Shown here piece by piece: positions 17,941 to 27,353 of a DNA stretch of 64,000 bases. The position numbers were made by a program, and so were the translations under genes. The DNA is taken from positions 1 through 64,000 of the forward strand of contig CALIJE010000020.1 of NCBI GenBank assembly GCA_938017825.1, given 5' to 3'. Below the pieces are notes generated by a model, which was not told the DNA's origin, ran no database searches, and saw only the letters and a program-made list of their open reading frames with translations. The first letter of the stretch is position 1; every line of letters starts with the position of its first letter. This DNA comes from an uncultured Flavobacteriaceae bacterium. Lineage in GTDB: Bacteria > Bacteroidota > Bacteroidia > Flavobacteriales > Flavobacteriaceae.

Positions 17941-19137
17941 ATGGTAGGTATGAAAGGTATATATAATTCCATTAAGAGCATTGGTACTATTCCCTGCATA
18001 TTTATCCTCTTCTATTTTCTAGACCCCTTTAACTTAGGCTTTATTTTTGGGTACCTATTGATGGGATTTTTTGTAATCAATAGCAAATTGTTAAAGTTGC
18101 TTCCCGACTTCGACATAGTCCTCTTGTTTATTTTTTGTTTTGTTTACGCCCTATTCTATAGTTTTGACCCGGCCAAAGGGAGCCAGTTCATATTTATCTA
18201 TATGATCTTCCCAAGCTGCTTTTATCTATTTGGGAAGTATATTGCTAAGCGCATCCTTGACTATAAGCAACTGTTCAATTTTATTTTTGTTCTTGGTGTT
18301 GTTTTTTCAATTATTGCACTAGTTTCGACCAGCTACGATATTCTGATTAACGGCTTTGTACAAACCAAAAGGGATGTTAGTAAGATTTGGGGAGGAGATC
18401 CCATAAATGCCACTGGAATGGCTTCTTACCTCTTTGCGAATATGTGTATCCCTGCTATTATTTTCTTTGGTTTTTCAAAAAAGAAAATATGGTTTTACAT
18501 TTTTTCGGCGACCATCTACATCACAAGTGTAATGTGCGTTCTTAGGCTAGGCAGTAGAACACAACTGGCAATTTCCCTTATCATACTTATTATTTCCGTT
18601 GTATTTAAAATGTCATCGTTCTCAACCTTAAAAAATATTGGAGTAATTATAGTCCTATTCATAGGAATTAATTTGGGTTTCAGTTATTTGAATATTGATA
18701 AGGATTCTGACCTTTTGGCCTCGTACGCAACCCGAATGGACAATAAGAAATATGGGGCGGCTACGGCAGGTGGAAGAACCGAAAGATGGGAAAAATCGAT
18801 TACGAACTTAATCGAGGAGCCATTGGGTTGGCCCTTGGAAGAATTCGGCTATTCGCATAACCTTTGGTTTGATGCTGCAAGAATCGGTGGTACCTTGTCA
18901 TTTGTCATACTCTTAATGTTTAGTGCAAGAGCAATATGGAAAACGAAGAAAATTATTGGGTTTCGAAAGATACATAATGAGTTCAGGAATATAATCTTGG
19001 TCTATGCTGTTGCCTTCAACCTTCAATTTTTTGTTGAACCTACCCTAGAAGGTTCGTTCAATCTTTTTGTCTTTTTCTGTCTCTTTCAAGGCATACTCAA
19101 TAGTGGGTTGGAAAATGTACGACAGCGGGCAGTCTGA
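17941..19137 (+). CDS. Wzy-like O-antigen/exopolysaccharide polymerase (O-antigen ligase family)
   Basis: A 398-residue membrane protein with roughly ten hydrophobic segments and a long periplasmic loop near residues 255-305 that contains RMDNKKYGAATAGGRTERW and the SHNLWFDAARIGG stretch, the pattern expected in Wzy polymerases and WaaL-type ligases. Polymerisation of repeat units in the periplasm is the most likely role given the flippase and transferases nearby. An alternative start at 17950 (second Met) is possible. It is separated from the reversed methyltransferase by only 3 bases. Sequence alone does not distinguish polymerase from ligase. Confidence 0.78.
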   Translation: MVGMKGIYNSIKSIGTIPCIFILFYFLDPFNLGFIFGYLLMGFFVINSKLLKLLPDFDIVLLFIFCFVYALFYSFDPAKGSQFIFIYMIFPSCFYLFGKYIAKRILDYKQLFNFIFVLGVVFSIIALVSTSYDILINGFVQTKRDVSKIWGGDPINATGMASYLFANMCIPAIIFFGFSKKKIWFYIFSATIYITSVMCVLRLGSRTQLAISLIILIISVVFKMSSFSTLKNIGVIIVLFIGINLGFSYLNIDKDSDLLASYATRMDNKKYGAATAGGRTERWEKSITNLIEEPLGWPLEEFGYSHNLWFDAARIGGTLSFVILLMFSARAIWKTKKIIGFRKIHNEFRNIILVYAVAFNLQFFVEPTLEGSFNLFVFFCLFQGILNSGLENVRQRAV

Positions 19138-19140
19138 CCT

Positions 19141-19779
19141 TTATTTGACGCATTCTAAGGCCACGGCACTAACAAATCTGCTCTGATCCTCTACATGTGC
19201 GAACATATTATCCTTCGAGTCGTTGAACTCACATCGTCGAATTTGACTAAAGCCAGCTAGCTCGAGTTCATGTGCCATTGATTTGTGATCCCACATCCAT
19301 AAGTGATTGGCATTGCCAAAAATATTTCGAATAAGGCCCTTAAAACCCTTGGCACGTTCCTCAGTTCCTAATAAGGTATTAGCACCAATAAAGTTGACAC
19401 TGGCAAGAGATTCACCATTATCGAGTGCCGCAACATACTTACGTGCCTCTGGTTCAAGATCTGGAACAATGCATCTGAACACCCCTCCAGGTTTCAATAT
19501 CTTGTATGTATTTTTAAGAGCCTTGCGAAACCCATTCAACGAAAGGTGTTCCAAGGTGTGCGAACAATAGACCCCATCACATGAATTCTCCTTTACAGGT
19601 AGCCCTTTTATAATATCGCCATACTTTACATTGTCAGGAAAAACAACGCCTGTTCTTCGCACTATCGGTTTTCCGATAATCGGTAATTTTTGAATTCTCA
19701 GGGTCGGGGACACATCAAAATTCATCCATTCTTTGGGCGCCGATAATCCGCAACCATATTGTACATAATTATGTTTCAT
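19141..19779 (-). CDS. Class I SAM-dependent methyltransferase (type 11)
   Basis: A 212-residue protein with the opening VQYGCGLSAPKEWMNFDVS, a variant of the LNLGCG-x-W-N-D start of small sugar methyltransferases. The SHTLEHLSL segment and KPGGVFRCIVPDLE match motifs of the methyltransferase 11 family. It probably transfers a methyl group to a sugar hydroxyl or carboxyl of the polysaccharide. It is the only gene on the minus strand between 11110 and 30514, lies tail-to-tail with the polymerase-like gene, and has a 289-base divergent gap before the GT2 gene at 20069. The substrate is inferred from location only. Confidence 0.8.
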   Translation of the reverse strand: MKHNYVQYGCGLSAPKEWMNFDVSPTLRIQKLPIIGKPIVRRTGVVFPDNVKYGDIIKGLPVKENSCDGVYCSHTLEHLSLNGFRKALKNTYKILKPGGVFRCIVPDLEPEARKYVAALDNGESLASVNFIGANTLLGTEERAKGFKGLIRNIFGNANHLWMWDHKSMAHELELAGFSQIRRCEFNDSKDNMFAHVEDQSRFVSAVALECVK

Positions 19780-19973
19780 ACTTCTAAACTTTTATAAAAA
19801 ACAGGGGAAATCGAAATCCGTAAAAGATATTAAATATATGAAAATCGGTTCAAAAAAATAGAATTGTATCAATTCTTGCTAAAACGGCCTACCCCTACTC
19901 GAATTATTGCATGGTGTTTTGAGAGAATTGACAATATTTTTCAAAGAATCGACCACTTCGTTTTACATTACTT

Positions 19974-19981
19974 TATCTTTG
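19974..19981 (+). promoter_or_regulatory. Candidate -7 element for the 20069 glycosyltransferase operon
   Basis: TATCTTTG is a perfect match to TAnnTTTG and is followed by C, as in many Bacteroidota promoters. No TTG lies at the proper upstream distance. The gap (19780-20068) also holds an inverted repeat GAATTG-TAT-CAATTC at 19861-19875. The predicted leader is about 80 bases. Confidence 0.42.
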
Positions 19982-20068
19982 CATTTCAAAAGGAATCGGC
20001 AAATAGCCAAATGTTTAGGATACACTACAATATCTTCTAAATAATGACGATTATAGATTAACCTTTAG

Positions 20069-20944
20069 ATGTTCGTTGTGAACCAAATTGCCGTATTACT
20101 TACCTGCTTTAACAGAAAGGAAAAAACCCTTTCCGCGCTTGAGCACTTTAAGGTAGCTACAAGCCTACATCCTAATCTAACTTTTGACATCTATCTCACT
20201 GATGATGGTTCTACAGATGGTACCGGACCAGCAGTAAAGAAAAGATTTCCCGAGGTAACGATTTTGGAAGGTACTGGAGATTTGTATTGGGCCGGCGGTA
20301 TGCGCCAATCTTGGGCCACAGCACTTCGATCAAAATATGATGCGTTTTTATTACTAAATGATGATACCAATCTCTTTAAGACTTCCTTAGATCAACTTTT
20401 GAACACACATAAGACATGTCTAGAACAATACAACTCTTCGGGTATTTATCTAGGTTCTACGAAAGACAATCAGACAGGTGAATTTACGTATGGGGGTGCT
20501 CGATTCGAAAACCGGTATTTGTTTAAATACAGCTTTTTGATTCCTAACGGCCAAGTACAGAACTGTGAATTGGGCAATGCCAACATTATGATGGTGACCA
20601 AAGAGGTGGTCGACGAAATTGGTCAACTTTCAGATGGATATCGACACGGGGTGGCAGATTATGATTACACCTTGAAGGCTATGAAAAGAAAAATTCCGAT
20701 ATTAATCGCTCCTGAGTATTGCGGTACCTGTACCAAAGACCACGATGATGTTTATGCCAGTTTCGCAAAAAAGACATTCAAGGAGCGCCTTAAAACTTTG
20801 GTACATCCGTTGGGACTTGATTTTTATTCGAATCTGTTATTGATGCGCAGACATTTTCCATTAAGGGTCCCAGGCGTGATTTTTGCTGCAGGTTTGAAGC
20901 TTTTGTTCCCCCAACTCTATATTAAAGGGAGGGGTAAAGGTTAA
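20069..20944 (+). CDS. Glycosyltransferase family 2
   Basis: A 291-residue GT-A fold enzyme. The N-terminus reads VLLTCFNRKEKTLSAL, followed by the nucleotide-binding DDGSTDGT and the metal-binding LLLNDDTNL region. The GDLYWAGGMRQSW segment is typical of rhamnosyl/galactofuranosyl-type GT2 proteins. It is probably the first gene of a second transferase transcript, starting from the -7 element at 19974. Donor and acceptor are unknown. Confidence 0.87.
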   Translation: MFVVNQIAVLLTCFNRKEKTLSALEHFKVATSLHPNLTFDIYLTDDGSTDGTGPAVKKRFPEVTILEGTGDLYWAGGMRQSWATALRSKYDAFLLLNDDTNLFKTSLDQLLNTHKTCLEQYNSSGIYLGSTKDNQTGEFTYGGARFENRYLFKYSFLIPNGQVQNCELGNANIMMVTKEVVDEIGQLSDGYRHGVADYDYTLKAMKRKIPILIAPEYCGTCTKDHDDVYASFAKKTFKERLKTLVHPLGLDFYSNLLLMRRHFPLRVPGVIFAAGLKLLFPQLYIKGRGKG

Positions 20945-20982
20945 CCTCCAAGGATGACAAAGGGAATATAAAGACATGAACA

Positions 20983-22014
20983 ATGAATAAGTACATCGCA
21001 ACTTGGGTCTATTTAGACTCGCCAGAAGAAAAAAGTAGATATCCTAACACAGGCGGAAATTCTACAACAACTGAATTTCAAGCGGTATACTGGCGTTGTA
21101 TTGTGCTTTTTTACGAAACTTCATTGCGGTTTCATTCCAATATGAAACATATTTTTTTTACAAATTCAGAGATCATTCCTGTGGTAGACGGACTTGATAT
21201 CGCTGCTTTTTTCGAAAAAAATGATATTCAGGTAGTGAGTCTAAAAAACCTCTATCCGCTGCCCAAGAATTATTTCAGCAGTTTTAGAAATCAGTTCTTT
21301 GAGTTTTCGATCATTGATTATATTTCCAAGATAATGGCTAATGAGGATATGTTGATTTTACTCGACTCGGATTGCGTATTTTCAAAATCGTTACAGCCTG
21401 CTTTCCAGGAGTTATCAAATTCGGATTCCCCTGCAATGACCTATGTCCTTAATCATACTGAAGAATATGAAATACATGAACTTACTGGAAAAGACATGAA
21501 ACAAATTTCTGAGGAATTTGGACTTAAACTTCACAACAATCCGTATTATTCAGGTGGGGAGCTCTTATTCGCCAAGGGGAGTTTCTTTAAACATGTCGCA
21601 GAGGATTTTAAAATGGTCTACAAAGACCTTCTTCTAAGACATAACGAAAATCGCCTCAAATTTAACGAAGAAGCTCAAGTGCTTAGTTATTACTATTACA
21701 AACTGAATGCCGTTATAGGAGGTATGGATGGTTACATCAAGAGAATGTGGACCAATAGAAACTATTTTCGCAACATCGGGCCTTCGGATCACCAACTAAC
21801 CATATGGCATCTTCCCAATGAAAAAAGAGTAGGTATCCATAATCTTTTCCAAATGATTAAAAATGGAGAGAACTTAAGGGAGATAGAAGAGGAAGGTTAT
21901 CTAAGGCTTCTCAAATCGAAATTACTTTTGGCAACAAATCATAAAAGGGATTACTACAAGATGGGCAAGGCCATTTTCAACAAAATACTTCGTAAACTCC
22001 ATTTAGGTAAATGA
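20983..22014 (+). CDS. Uncharacterised glycosyltransferase-like protein with DSD motif
   Basis: A 343-residue protein I cannot place in a named family. A likely GT-A feature is LILLDSDCVFSK (Asp128, Asp130), resembling the DxD metal-binding motif of nucleotide-sugar transferases. It is followed by the YYSGGELLFAKGSFFKH segment, similar to the donor pocket of GT8-like enzymes, and a NEEAQVLSYYYY stretch. There is no signal peptide or membrane segment. The gene lies inside the glycosyltransferase operon and overlaps the next gene by 4 bases (ATGA), so it very probably works on the same repeat unit. The glycosyltransferase assignment rests on the DSD motif and the context. Confidence 0.65.
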   Translation: MNKYIATWVYLDSPEEKSRYPNTGGNSTTTEFQAVYWRCIVLFYETSLRFHSNMKHIFFTNSEIIPVVDGLDIAAFFEKNDIQVVSLKNLYPLPKNYFSSFRNQFFEFSIIDYISKIMANEDMLILLDSDCVFSKSLQPAFQELSNSDSPAMTYVLNHTEEYEIHELTGKDMKQISEEFGLKLHNNPYYSGGELLFAKGSFFKHVAEDFKMVYKDLLLRHNENRLKFNEEAQVLSYYYYKLNAVIGGMDGYIKRMWTNRNYFRNIGPSDHQLTIWHLPNEKRVGIHNLFQMIKNGENLREIEEEGYLRLLKSKLLLATNHKRDYYKMGKAIFNKILRKLHLGK

Positions 22015-23171
22015 AACCAGTAATCTATCACTTTACGAATATTGCGCCGCTTTATCGCAAGAAATTATGGAAAACCCTATTGGAGAGTGACTATTTTGAA
22101 TTTGTAAATTTCTTCGGTCAAAATAAAGTCTCAGGAATCAAAACCATTGATTTTTCTGCACCACCTTTTGTTGACCAAAAGCACAAACTTAGGCCTCTAA
22201 AAAATTACTGGATCAAAGGAAAATATTTGATTTGGCAAAGTGGTATCATTCGCCGCGTGCTTACCGACAAAGTAGATATGGTGATAATACTCGGTGAATT
22301 CATTGTACTGTCTAACTGGCTAGTTGCCCTAATTTGCCGGTTTAGAGGAATTAAATTGGTTTTTCGAGGACATGGCATGTATGGCAATGAAGGGCCTTTA
22401 AAAATGTTCTTTAGAAAAACATACTACCGCCTGGCCAATGCGCATTTACTCTATGAAAGACGGTCAAAAAAAATAATGGTCTCTAAAGGCTTTAAGCCAG
22501 AAAATCTACATGTGTACTTTAATAGTCTAGATTATGATACGCATAAAAATCTGCGGGAGACTAATAAAAATCTTAGAAAAGAGGATGTCTTTCCATTTTT
22601 CACCATTCCTGATCGAATAACATTCATTTTTGTGGGAAGACTTACGAAAGTCAAGAAAATTGATATGCTTATCAAGGCAGTTCAGGCACTAAAATCTCTG
22701 GGGCAAGAAATCAATCTCATATTGATAGGCGACGGTACCGAAAAAGTTATTCTTGAAAAGCTAGCCACAGAAGTACTGGATAAGGGTAGCTTTCATTTTT
22801 TCGGTGCATGCTATGATGAAAATGAATTAGGGAAATATCTGGCCACATCCGATGTTTGTGTTTCCCCAGGTAATGTTGGTCTAACTGCGATTCACAGTTT
22901 AAGTTCTGGTACTCCAGTATGCACACACAAAAGCTTTGAAAATCAAATGCCCGAGGTAGAAGCCTTGGAAGAAGGAAAATCCGGTATCTTTTTTAAAGAG
23001 AATGATTTGGAAGATATGGTCTACCAATTGAACAAATGGATCAGTTCAAAAAAAAGAAATAAAGAAGAAATACGTCAAATTTGTTTTAAGGTAATAGATG
23101 ATTATTACAACCCCTATTACCAGGAAAAAGTAATTCATAATCTTGTAAATGGCCGTTCGGCCATGGTATAA
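22011..23171 (+). CDS. GT4-like glycosyltransferase lacking the EX7E glutamates (paralogue of 14852)
   Basis: A 386-residue GT-B protein. The FIFVGRLTKVKKIDML segment begins the donor domain. The motif SPGNVGLTAIHS replaces the usual EX7E, with Gly287 and His295 at the glutamate positions. It shares with the protein at 14852 the FNSLDY-H, PEVEAL and YNPYYQ segments, so the two are paralogues. It starts within the stop codon of the unassigned gene upstream, and its own stop overlaps the next start by one base, which points to coupled translation. The sugar transferred is unknown. Confidence 0.8.
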   Translation: MKPVIYHFTNIAPLYRKKLWKTLLESDYFEFVNFFGQNKVSGIKTIDFSAPPFVDQKHKLRPLKNYWIKGKYLIWQSGIIRRVLTDKVDMVIILGEFIVLSNWLVALICRFRGIKLVFRGHGMYGNEGPLKMFFRKTYYRLANAHLLYERRSKKIMVSKGFKPENLHVYFNSLDYDTHKNLRETNKNLRKEDVFPFFTIPDRITFIFVGRLTKVKKIDMLIKAVQALKSLGQEINLILIGDGTEKVILEKLATEVLDKGSFHFFGACYDENELGKYLATSDVCVSPGNVGLTAIHSLSSGTPVCTHKSFENQMPEVEALEEGKSGIFFKENDLEDMVYQLNKWISSKKRNKEEIRQICFKVIDDYYNPYYQEKVIHNLVNGRSAMV

Positions 23172-24382
23172 TGAATACATTACTACAAATAAATGTTGAA
23201 GTTAACTTCGGTTCTACCGGAAGAATAGCAGAAGATATAGGGCAGTTGGCTATTCATGATGGTTGGACAAGCTATATCGCCTATGGCCGCAAAAAAAGAA
23301 ATAGTGCGTCGAGACTAATTCCGATCGGAAACCGATGGAATCATTTTATTCACCTCCTGCAAACACGGTTTTTGGATCAACATGGCCTTGCGTCGAAAAG
23401 GGCTACACGTGCGTTTATCAGTAGAATAAAAGATATTCAACCCAGTATTATACACCTACATAATATTCATGGGTACTATATCAACTATGAACTATTATTT
23501 GAGTACCTCTCTACCAGTAACATTCCTATTGTGTGGACACTACATGATTGTTGGGCGATTACCGGCCATTGCACCCATTTTACCGAGGTTGGATGTACAA
23601 AATGGCAGACGAGCTGTCACCAGTGCCCGCAACTTGATGTATATCCGAGCAGCCTGGGTAGGGATAGGTCCAAAAAAAATCAATTTCAAAAAAAAGCTGC
23701 ATTTAATAGATTGAAAAACCTCATGCTAGTTCCGGTATCTGAATGGTTGTCAGGTATTTACAAGAAATCATTTTTATCACACCATAATTGTAGAACTATT
23801 CCAAATGGTGTTGACACCACAGTATTTCAACCAACATCTTACACCAATTTACTTGAAAAGTACCAGCTAAAAGGCACATTTATTATCCTTGGCGTTGCCA
23901 GCGTATGGAGTGAAAAAAAAGGGTTGCAAGATTTTATAAGCCTATCAAAATTGTTGCAAAGCGATGAAATCGTTGTGCTAATAGGACTAACCAAGAAGCA
24001 GTTGGGCCAATTACCCCACAATATTATTGGCATCGAAAGAACAGAGAATATCAAAGAACTGGCACAGTGGTATTCTTTGGCAGATGTCTATGTGAATACT
24101 TCCTTAGAAGAATCATTTGGTTTGACCAATGCAGAAGCATTGGCCTGCGGCACCCCAATTATAGTTTATGATGCGACCGCGTCTCCTGAAATGGTGGTAC
24201 CAGAAGTAGGTTTTATAAACGAAAAGAAAAACATCGAATTACTATATCGGAATATTGACCAAATCAAACAGGACGGCAAGCAATATTATTCAAATGCCTG
24301 CAGAAATAGGGCACTAGACCGCTATGATAAGAATAAGATATATGCCGAATATTTAGAATTGTATTCAGAATTGCTTGTATAA
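23171..24382 (+). CDS. Glycosyltransferase family 4 (WcaC-like)
   Basis: A 403-residue GT-B enzyme. The N-terminal LLQINVEVNFGSTGRIAEDIG and the WTLHDCWAITGHCTHF segment with nearby cysteines (CTKWQTSCHQCPQL) are characteristic of the colanic acid WcaC-type group. A canonical EX7E motif is in LEESFGLTNAEALACGTP. It begins on the stop codon of the previous gene. It is predicted to add a sugar to the repeat unit on the inner-membrane cytoplasmic face. Confidence 0.87.
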   Translation: MNTLLQINVEVNFGSTGRIAEDIGQLAIHDGWTSYIAYGRKKRNSASRLIPIGNRWNHFIHLLQTRFLDQHGLASKRATRAFISRIKDIQPSIIHLHNIHGYYINYELLFEYLSTSNIPIVWTLHDCWAITGHCTHFTEVGCTKWQTSCHQCPQLDVYPSSLGRDRSKKNQFQKKAAFNRLKNLMLVPVSEWLSGIYKKSFLSHHNCRTIPNGVDTTVFQPTSYTNLLEKYQLKGTFIILGVASVWSEKKGLQDFISLSKLLQSDEIVVLIGLTKKQLGQLPHNIIGIERTENIKELAQWYSLADVYVNTSLEESFGLTNAEALACGTPIIVYDATASPEMVVPEVGFINEKKNIELLYRNIDQIKQDGKQYYSNACRNRALDRYDKNKIYAEYLELYSELLV

Positions 24383-24487
24383 TAGCAACACCTATGTAGC
24401 ACTTTATCGAAAACAGCTACTTCTGTAAAATAAATATCGATTAAAAGCGTAACTTTATTAACCATAGCCCCTAATTCCCCCGAATCG

Positions 24488-25603
24488 ATGAATATTATCG
24501 TTGACAATGTAATTTTTTCCCTCCAAGAGTCGGGTGGTATCTCTGTTTATTGGCACCATCTAGTCAAACAACTTATTGATGATAACCAGTTTGAAGTTTC
24601 CTATATAGAAGGAAAAAATGCCGATCGAAACATATTCAACAATAAGATTTCCTATGACAGTTGTATGCTGATCGAGACCAACTCTGTACCGGTTCTAGGG
24701 AGGTATTTAAATTTTGAACTGCCAAGGTTCAACGAGTTGAGCATCTTTCATTCTAGCTATTACAGAATATCAAAGAACCCAAATCACGTTAATATCACTA
24801 CGATTCATGACTTTACCTATGAAAATTTCAATTCTGGAATTCGGCTCTATGTGCACCGCAATCAAAAAAAGAAGGCCATTCTAAGCTCTGACGGCATTAT
24901 TTGTATCTCAGAAAACACAAAGCGAGATCTTTTAAAGTTTATCCCAGAGGCCATCGATAAGAATATTGAAGTAATTCCTAATGGTGTAAATGATATTTTC
25001 AAAAAAGTCCCTATTGAAGAATTTCATGATCTTGATATAGGTTTCGAGGCCTTTTCGTACATTCTATATATCGGAGATCGCAGTTCAACGTACAAAAATT
25101 TTAATGCCGCTGTTGAAACGGCCAAGCTTGTGAAGAAGCCACTTGCTATTGTCGGTGGTGGTATTCCTACCGAAAAGGAATTGGCCATGCTGAATGTTGA
25201 ACTGGCTGAGTCGAAATTTCGCCATTTTGATAATATCGATAGTTCTAAACTCAACATTCTTTACAATTTTGCCTATTGCCTTCTATACCCGTCAATTTAT
25301 GAAGGTTTTGGCATCCCTCCTATAGAAGCTCAAAAAGCGGGTTGTCCTGTTGTGGCCTTCAACGCTTCCTCAGTACCAGAAGTTGTTGGTGATGGCGCTA
25401 TTTTGGTAAGTCAAAATACCCCAGAGGCATTTTGTTTTGCCGTACTTTCTTTGAAAAAAGAAAACTTCAGAGAGCGTCTCATTAATAAGGGCTATAAAAA
25501 TGCGGACTCTTATTCATGGAAATCGACCTATTTGAAAACCGTAGCTTTTTACTTTGATGTAATGAATCAAAAAAATGCGCTCTTGAAAAACAGCAACGTG
25601 TAG
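24488..25603 (+). CDS. Glycosyltransferase family 4 (mannosyltransferase-like)
   Basis: A 371-residue GT-B enzyme with the opening NIIVDNVIFSLQESGGISVYW, TIHDFTYE, and a canonical EX7E motif in YEGFGIPPIEAQKAGCPVV followed by ASSVPEVVGDGA. This combination is typical of the WbaZ/MtfB-like mannosyl- and related transferases. The gene is separated from the previous one by 105 bases without a clear terminator. The donor could be GDP-mannose or a related sugar; this is inferred from family similarity only. Confidence 0.86.
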   Translation: MNIIVDNVIFSLQESGGISVYWHHLVKQLIDDNQFEVSYIEGKNADRNIFNNKISYDSCMLIETNSVPVLGRYLNFELPRFNELSIFHSSYYRISKNPNHVNITTIHDFTYENFNSGIRLYVHRNQKKKAILSSDGIICISENTKRDLLKFIPEAIDKNIEVIPNGVNDIFKKVPIEEFHDLDIGFEAFSYILYIGDRSSTYKNFNAAVETAKLVKKPLAIVGGGIPTEKELAMLNVELAESKFRHFDNIDSSKLNILYNFAYCLLYPSIYEGFGIPPIEAQKAGCPVVAFNASSVPEVVGDGAILVSQNTPEAFCFAVLSLKKENFRERLINKGYKNADSYSWKSTYLKTVAFYFDVMNQKNALLKNSNV

Positions 25604-25688
25604 ATAATTTTTTAGCCTTTTAACGGTTTTAGTAATGCTAACTTCAAATCCAATAAATTTGGACAAATCTTAAGCTGAAGTAATTCCA

Positions 25689-26432
25689 ATGAAAATAAGC
25701 ATTGTAACCGGTACCTATAACAGTCAGGCATACATATCTGATTGCGTGACAAGCGTACATAATCAGACCTATGACAACATTGAACATATCATTATCGATG
25801 GAGCATCGTCAGATGCCACTGTCAACACCATTCGGGATACCCCAAACAAAGTCTCTCAATTAATCTCGGAAAATGACAATGGCATATATGATGCCATGAA
25901 CAAAGGCCTGAAACTCGCCACGGGTGAAGTCTTAGGCATTCTAAATTCAGACGATTTTTACAATTCTACGGCAGTGATTCAAAACGTCGTTGATGCCTTT
26001 CAAGATCCCAAAATCGATATTGTATTTGGTGATTTATTTTATGTTAATCAGCAAAATCCAGATAAGATAGTTCGTAAATGGAGCAGTGGCCCTTATTATG
26101 ATGGTGCATTCAAAAAAGGATGGCACCCGGCACACCCTTCTTTTTTCGTTCGCAAAAATGTCTACGAAAAATTCGGATATTTCGATTTGGACTATCAGTT
26201 GGCCGCAGATTTTGAACTAATGTTGCGATTTTTGGAAAAACATCAATTGAAATCCACGTATTTAAAAATTCCAATGGTCAGAATGCGCCTTGGGGGTGCC
26301 ACAAATAAAAGTTGGGAGAATATCGCTAAGGGCAATAAGGAGTGTATCGCAGCATTCAAAAAAAATGGCATAAGTGCACCACTTTTATATCCTATTTATA
26401 GACTTTTACCCAAGTTAAAGCAATTTTTATAA
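25689..26432 (+). CDS. Glycosyltransferase family 2 (WcaA-like)
   Basis: A 247-residue GT-A enzyme. It opens with KISIVTGTYNSQAYISDCV, has IIIDGASSDAT in the nucleotide-binding region, LNSDDFYN as the DxD-type motif, and HPSFFVRKNVYEKFGYFD typical of the WcaA/putative colanic acid transferase group. It lies 85 bases after the GT4 gene and 9 bases before the epimerase/reductase, so it is likely part of the same transcript. Confidence 0.87.
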   Translation: MKISIVTGTYNSQAYISDCVTSVHNQTYDNIEHIIIDGASSDATVNTIRDTPNKVSQLISENDNGIYDAMNKGLKLATGEVLGILNSDDFYNSTAVIQNVVDAFQDPKIDIVFGDLFYVNQQNPDKIVRKWSSGPYYDGAFKKGWHPAHPSFFVRKNVYEKFGYFDLDYQLAADFELMLRFLEKHQLKSTYLKIPMVRMRLGGATNKSWENIAKGNKECIAAFKKNGISAPLLYPIYRLLPKLKQFL

Positions 26433-26441
26433 GCAAGGAGC

Positions 26442-27353
26442 ATGACAGTATTAATAACCGGCGCAAACGGATTTTTAGGCTCTCACATAAAAAGGTCATG
26501 GGAAAATCGAGGCCATGAAACTATTGAAATCGGAAGGTCGGCACAAAATCAAATTCAATGTGACCTAAGTAACGAAATTCCTGTCTTGCCAAAAGTCATA
26601 GACTATGTTATCCACTCTGCGGGCAAAGCACATGTTGTGCCAAAGAATGAAGCCGAACGAAACGCGTTTCACGAGGTCAATGTTACTGGGACGAAAAATC
26701 TTCTCAATGCATTAGACAAGCTCGAAAAAAAGCCAAAAGGACTTCTGTTTGTAAGCTCAGCATCGGTTTATGGGCGCCAAACAGGAAAACTTCTCAAAGA
26801 AAATAGCGAACTCAATGCGCAAGACCCATATGGAAAAAGCAAAGTTTTGGGTGAGCAGATGGTCACCGAATGGGGAATCGAAAATGAGGTTTTGATAGCC
26901 ATAATAAGACCCCCTTTGATCATTGGTAAAAATGCCCCTGGCAATCTTAAGCAAATGATTGATGCCATAAAAAAAGGGAAGTATAGAAATATCGACAAGG
27001 GAAAAGCCAGGAGGTCAATGGTGTTTGCAGAAGATATAGCCGACTTCTCACCTTCCCTCTTGTCCCAAGGTGGTATTTATAATGTAACTGATGGTATAGA
27101 CCCGAGCTTTAACGAACTTTCTGCCGTTATAGGTGATAAACTGGGTGTCAAGATATATAATCTACCTCTGGTTCTGGCAAAACCTTTGGCTTTAACTGGT
27201 GATGTTCTGGGAAAGTGTTTTGGAAGAGAAATGCCATTTTCAAGTCAAAAACTCTTAAAAATGACCAATGACTTAACACTAGATTCTTCAGCCGCCAAGA
27301 ATATAGGATGGATGCCTAAATCTGTTTTAGCACATCCAGATCTATGGCTTTGA
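26442..27353 (+). CDS. NAD-dependent epimerase/4-keto reductase (WbpV-like)
   Basis: A 303-residue SDR protein with TGANGFLG at residues 6-13, the HSAGKAHV segment, VSSASVYG, and the catalytic Tyr130/Lys134 (YGKSK). The HSAGKAHVVPK region and the proximity of a WecA/WbpL-type phosphoglycosyltransferase suggest the reductases that make UDP-N-acetylquinovosamine or UDP-N-acetylfucosamine from the 4-keto-6-deoxy intermediate. The 4,6-dehydratase (WbpM/CapD type) that would supply this intermediate is not in the window. The function is a family and context inference. Confidence 0.75.
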   Translation: MTVLITGANGFLGSHIKRSWENRGHETIEIGRSAQNQIQCDLSNEIPVLPKVIDYVIHSAGKAHVVPKNEAERNAFHEVNVTGTKNLLNALDKLEKKPKGLLFVSSASVYGRQTGKLLKENSELNAQDPYGKSKVLGEQMVTEWGIENEVLIAIIRPPLIIGKNAPGNLKQMIDAIKKGKYRNIDKGKARRSMVFAEDIADFSPSLLSQGGIYNVTDGIDPSFNELSAVIGDKLGVKIYNLPLVLAKPLALTGDVLGKCFGREMPFSSQKLLKMTNDLTLDSSAAKNIGWMPKSVLAHPDLWL

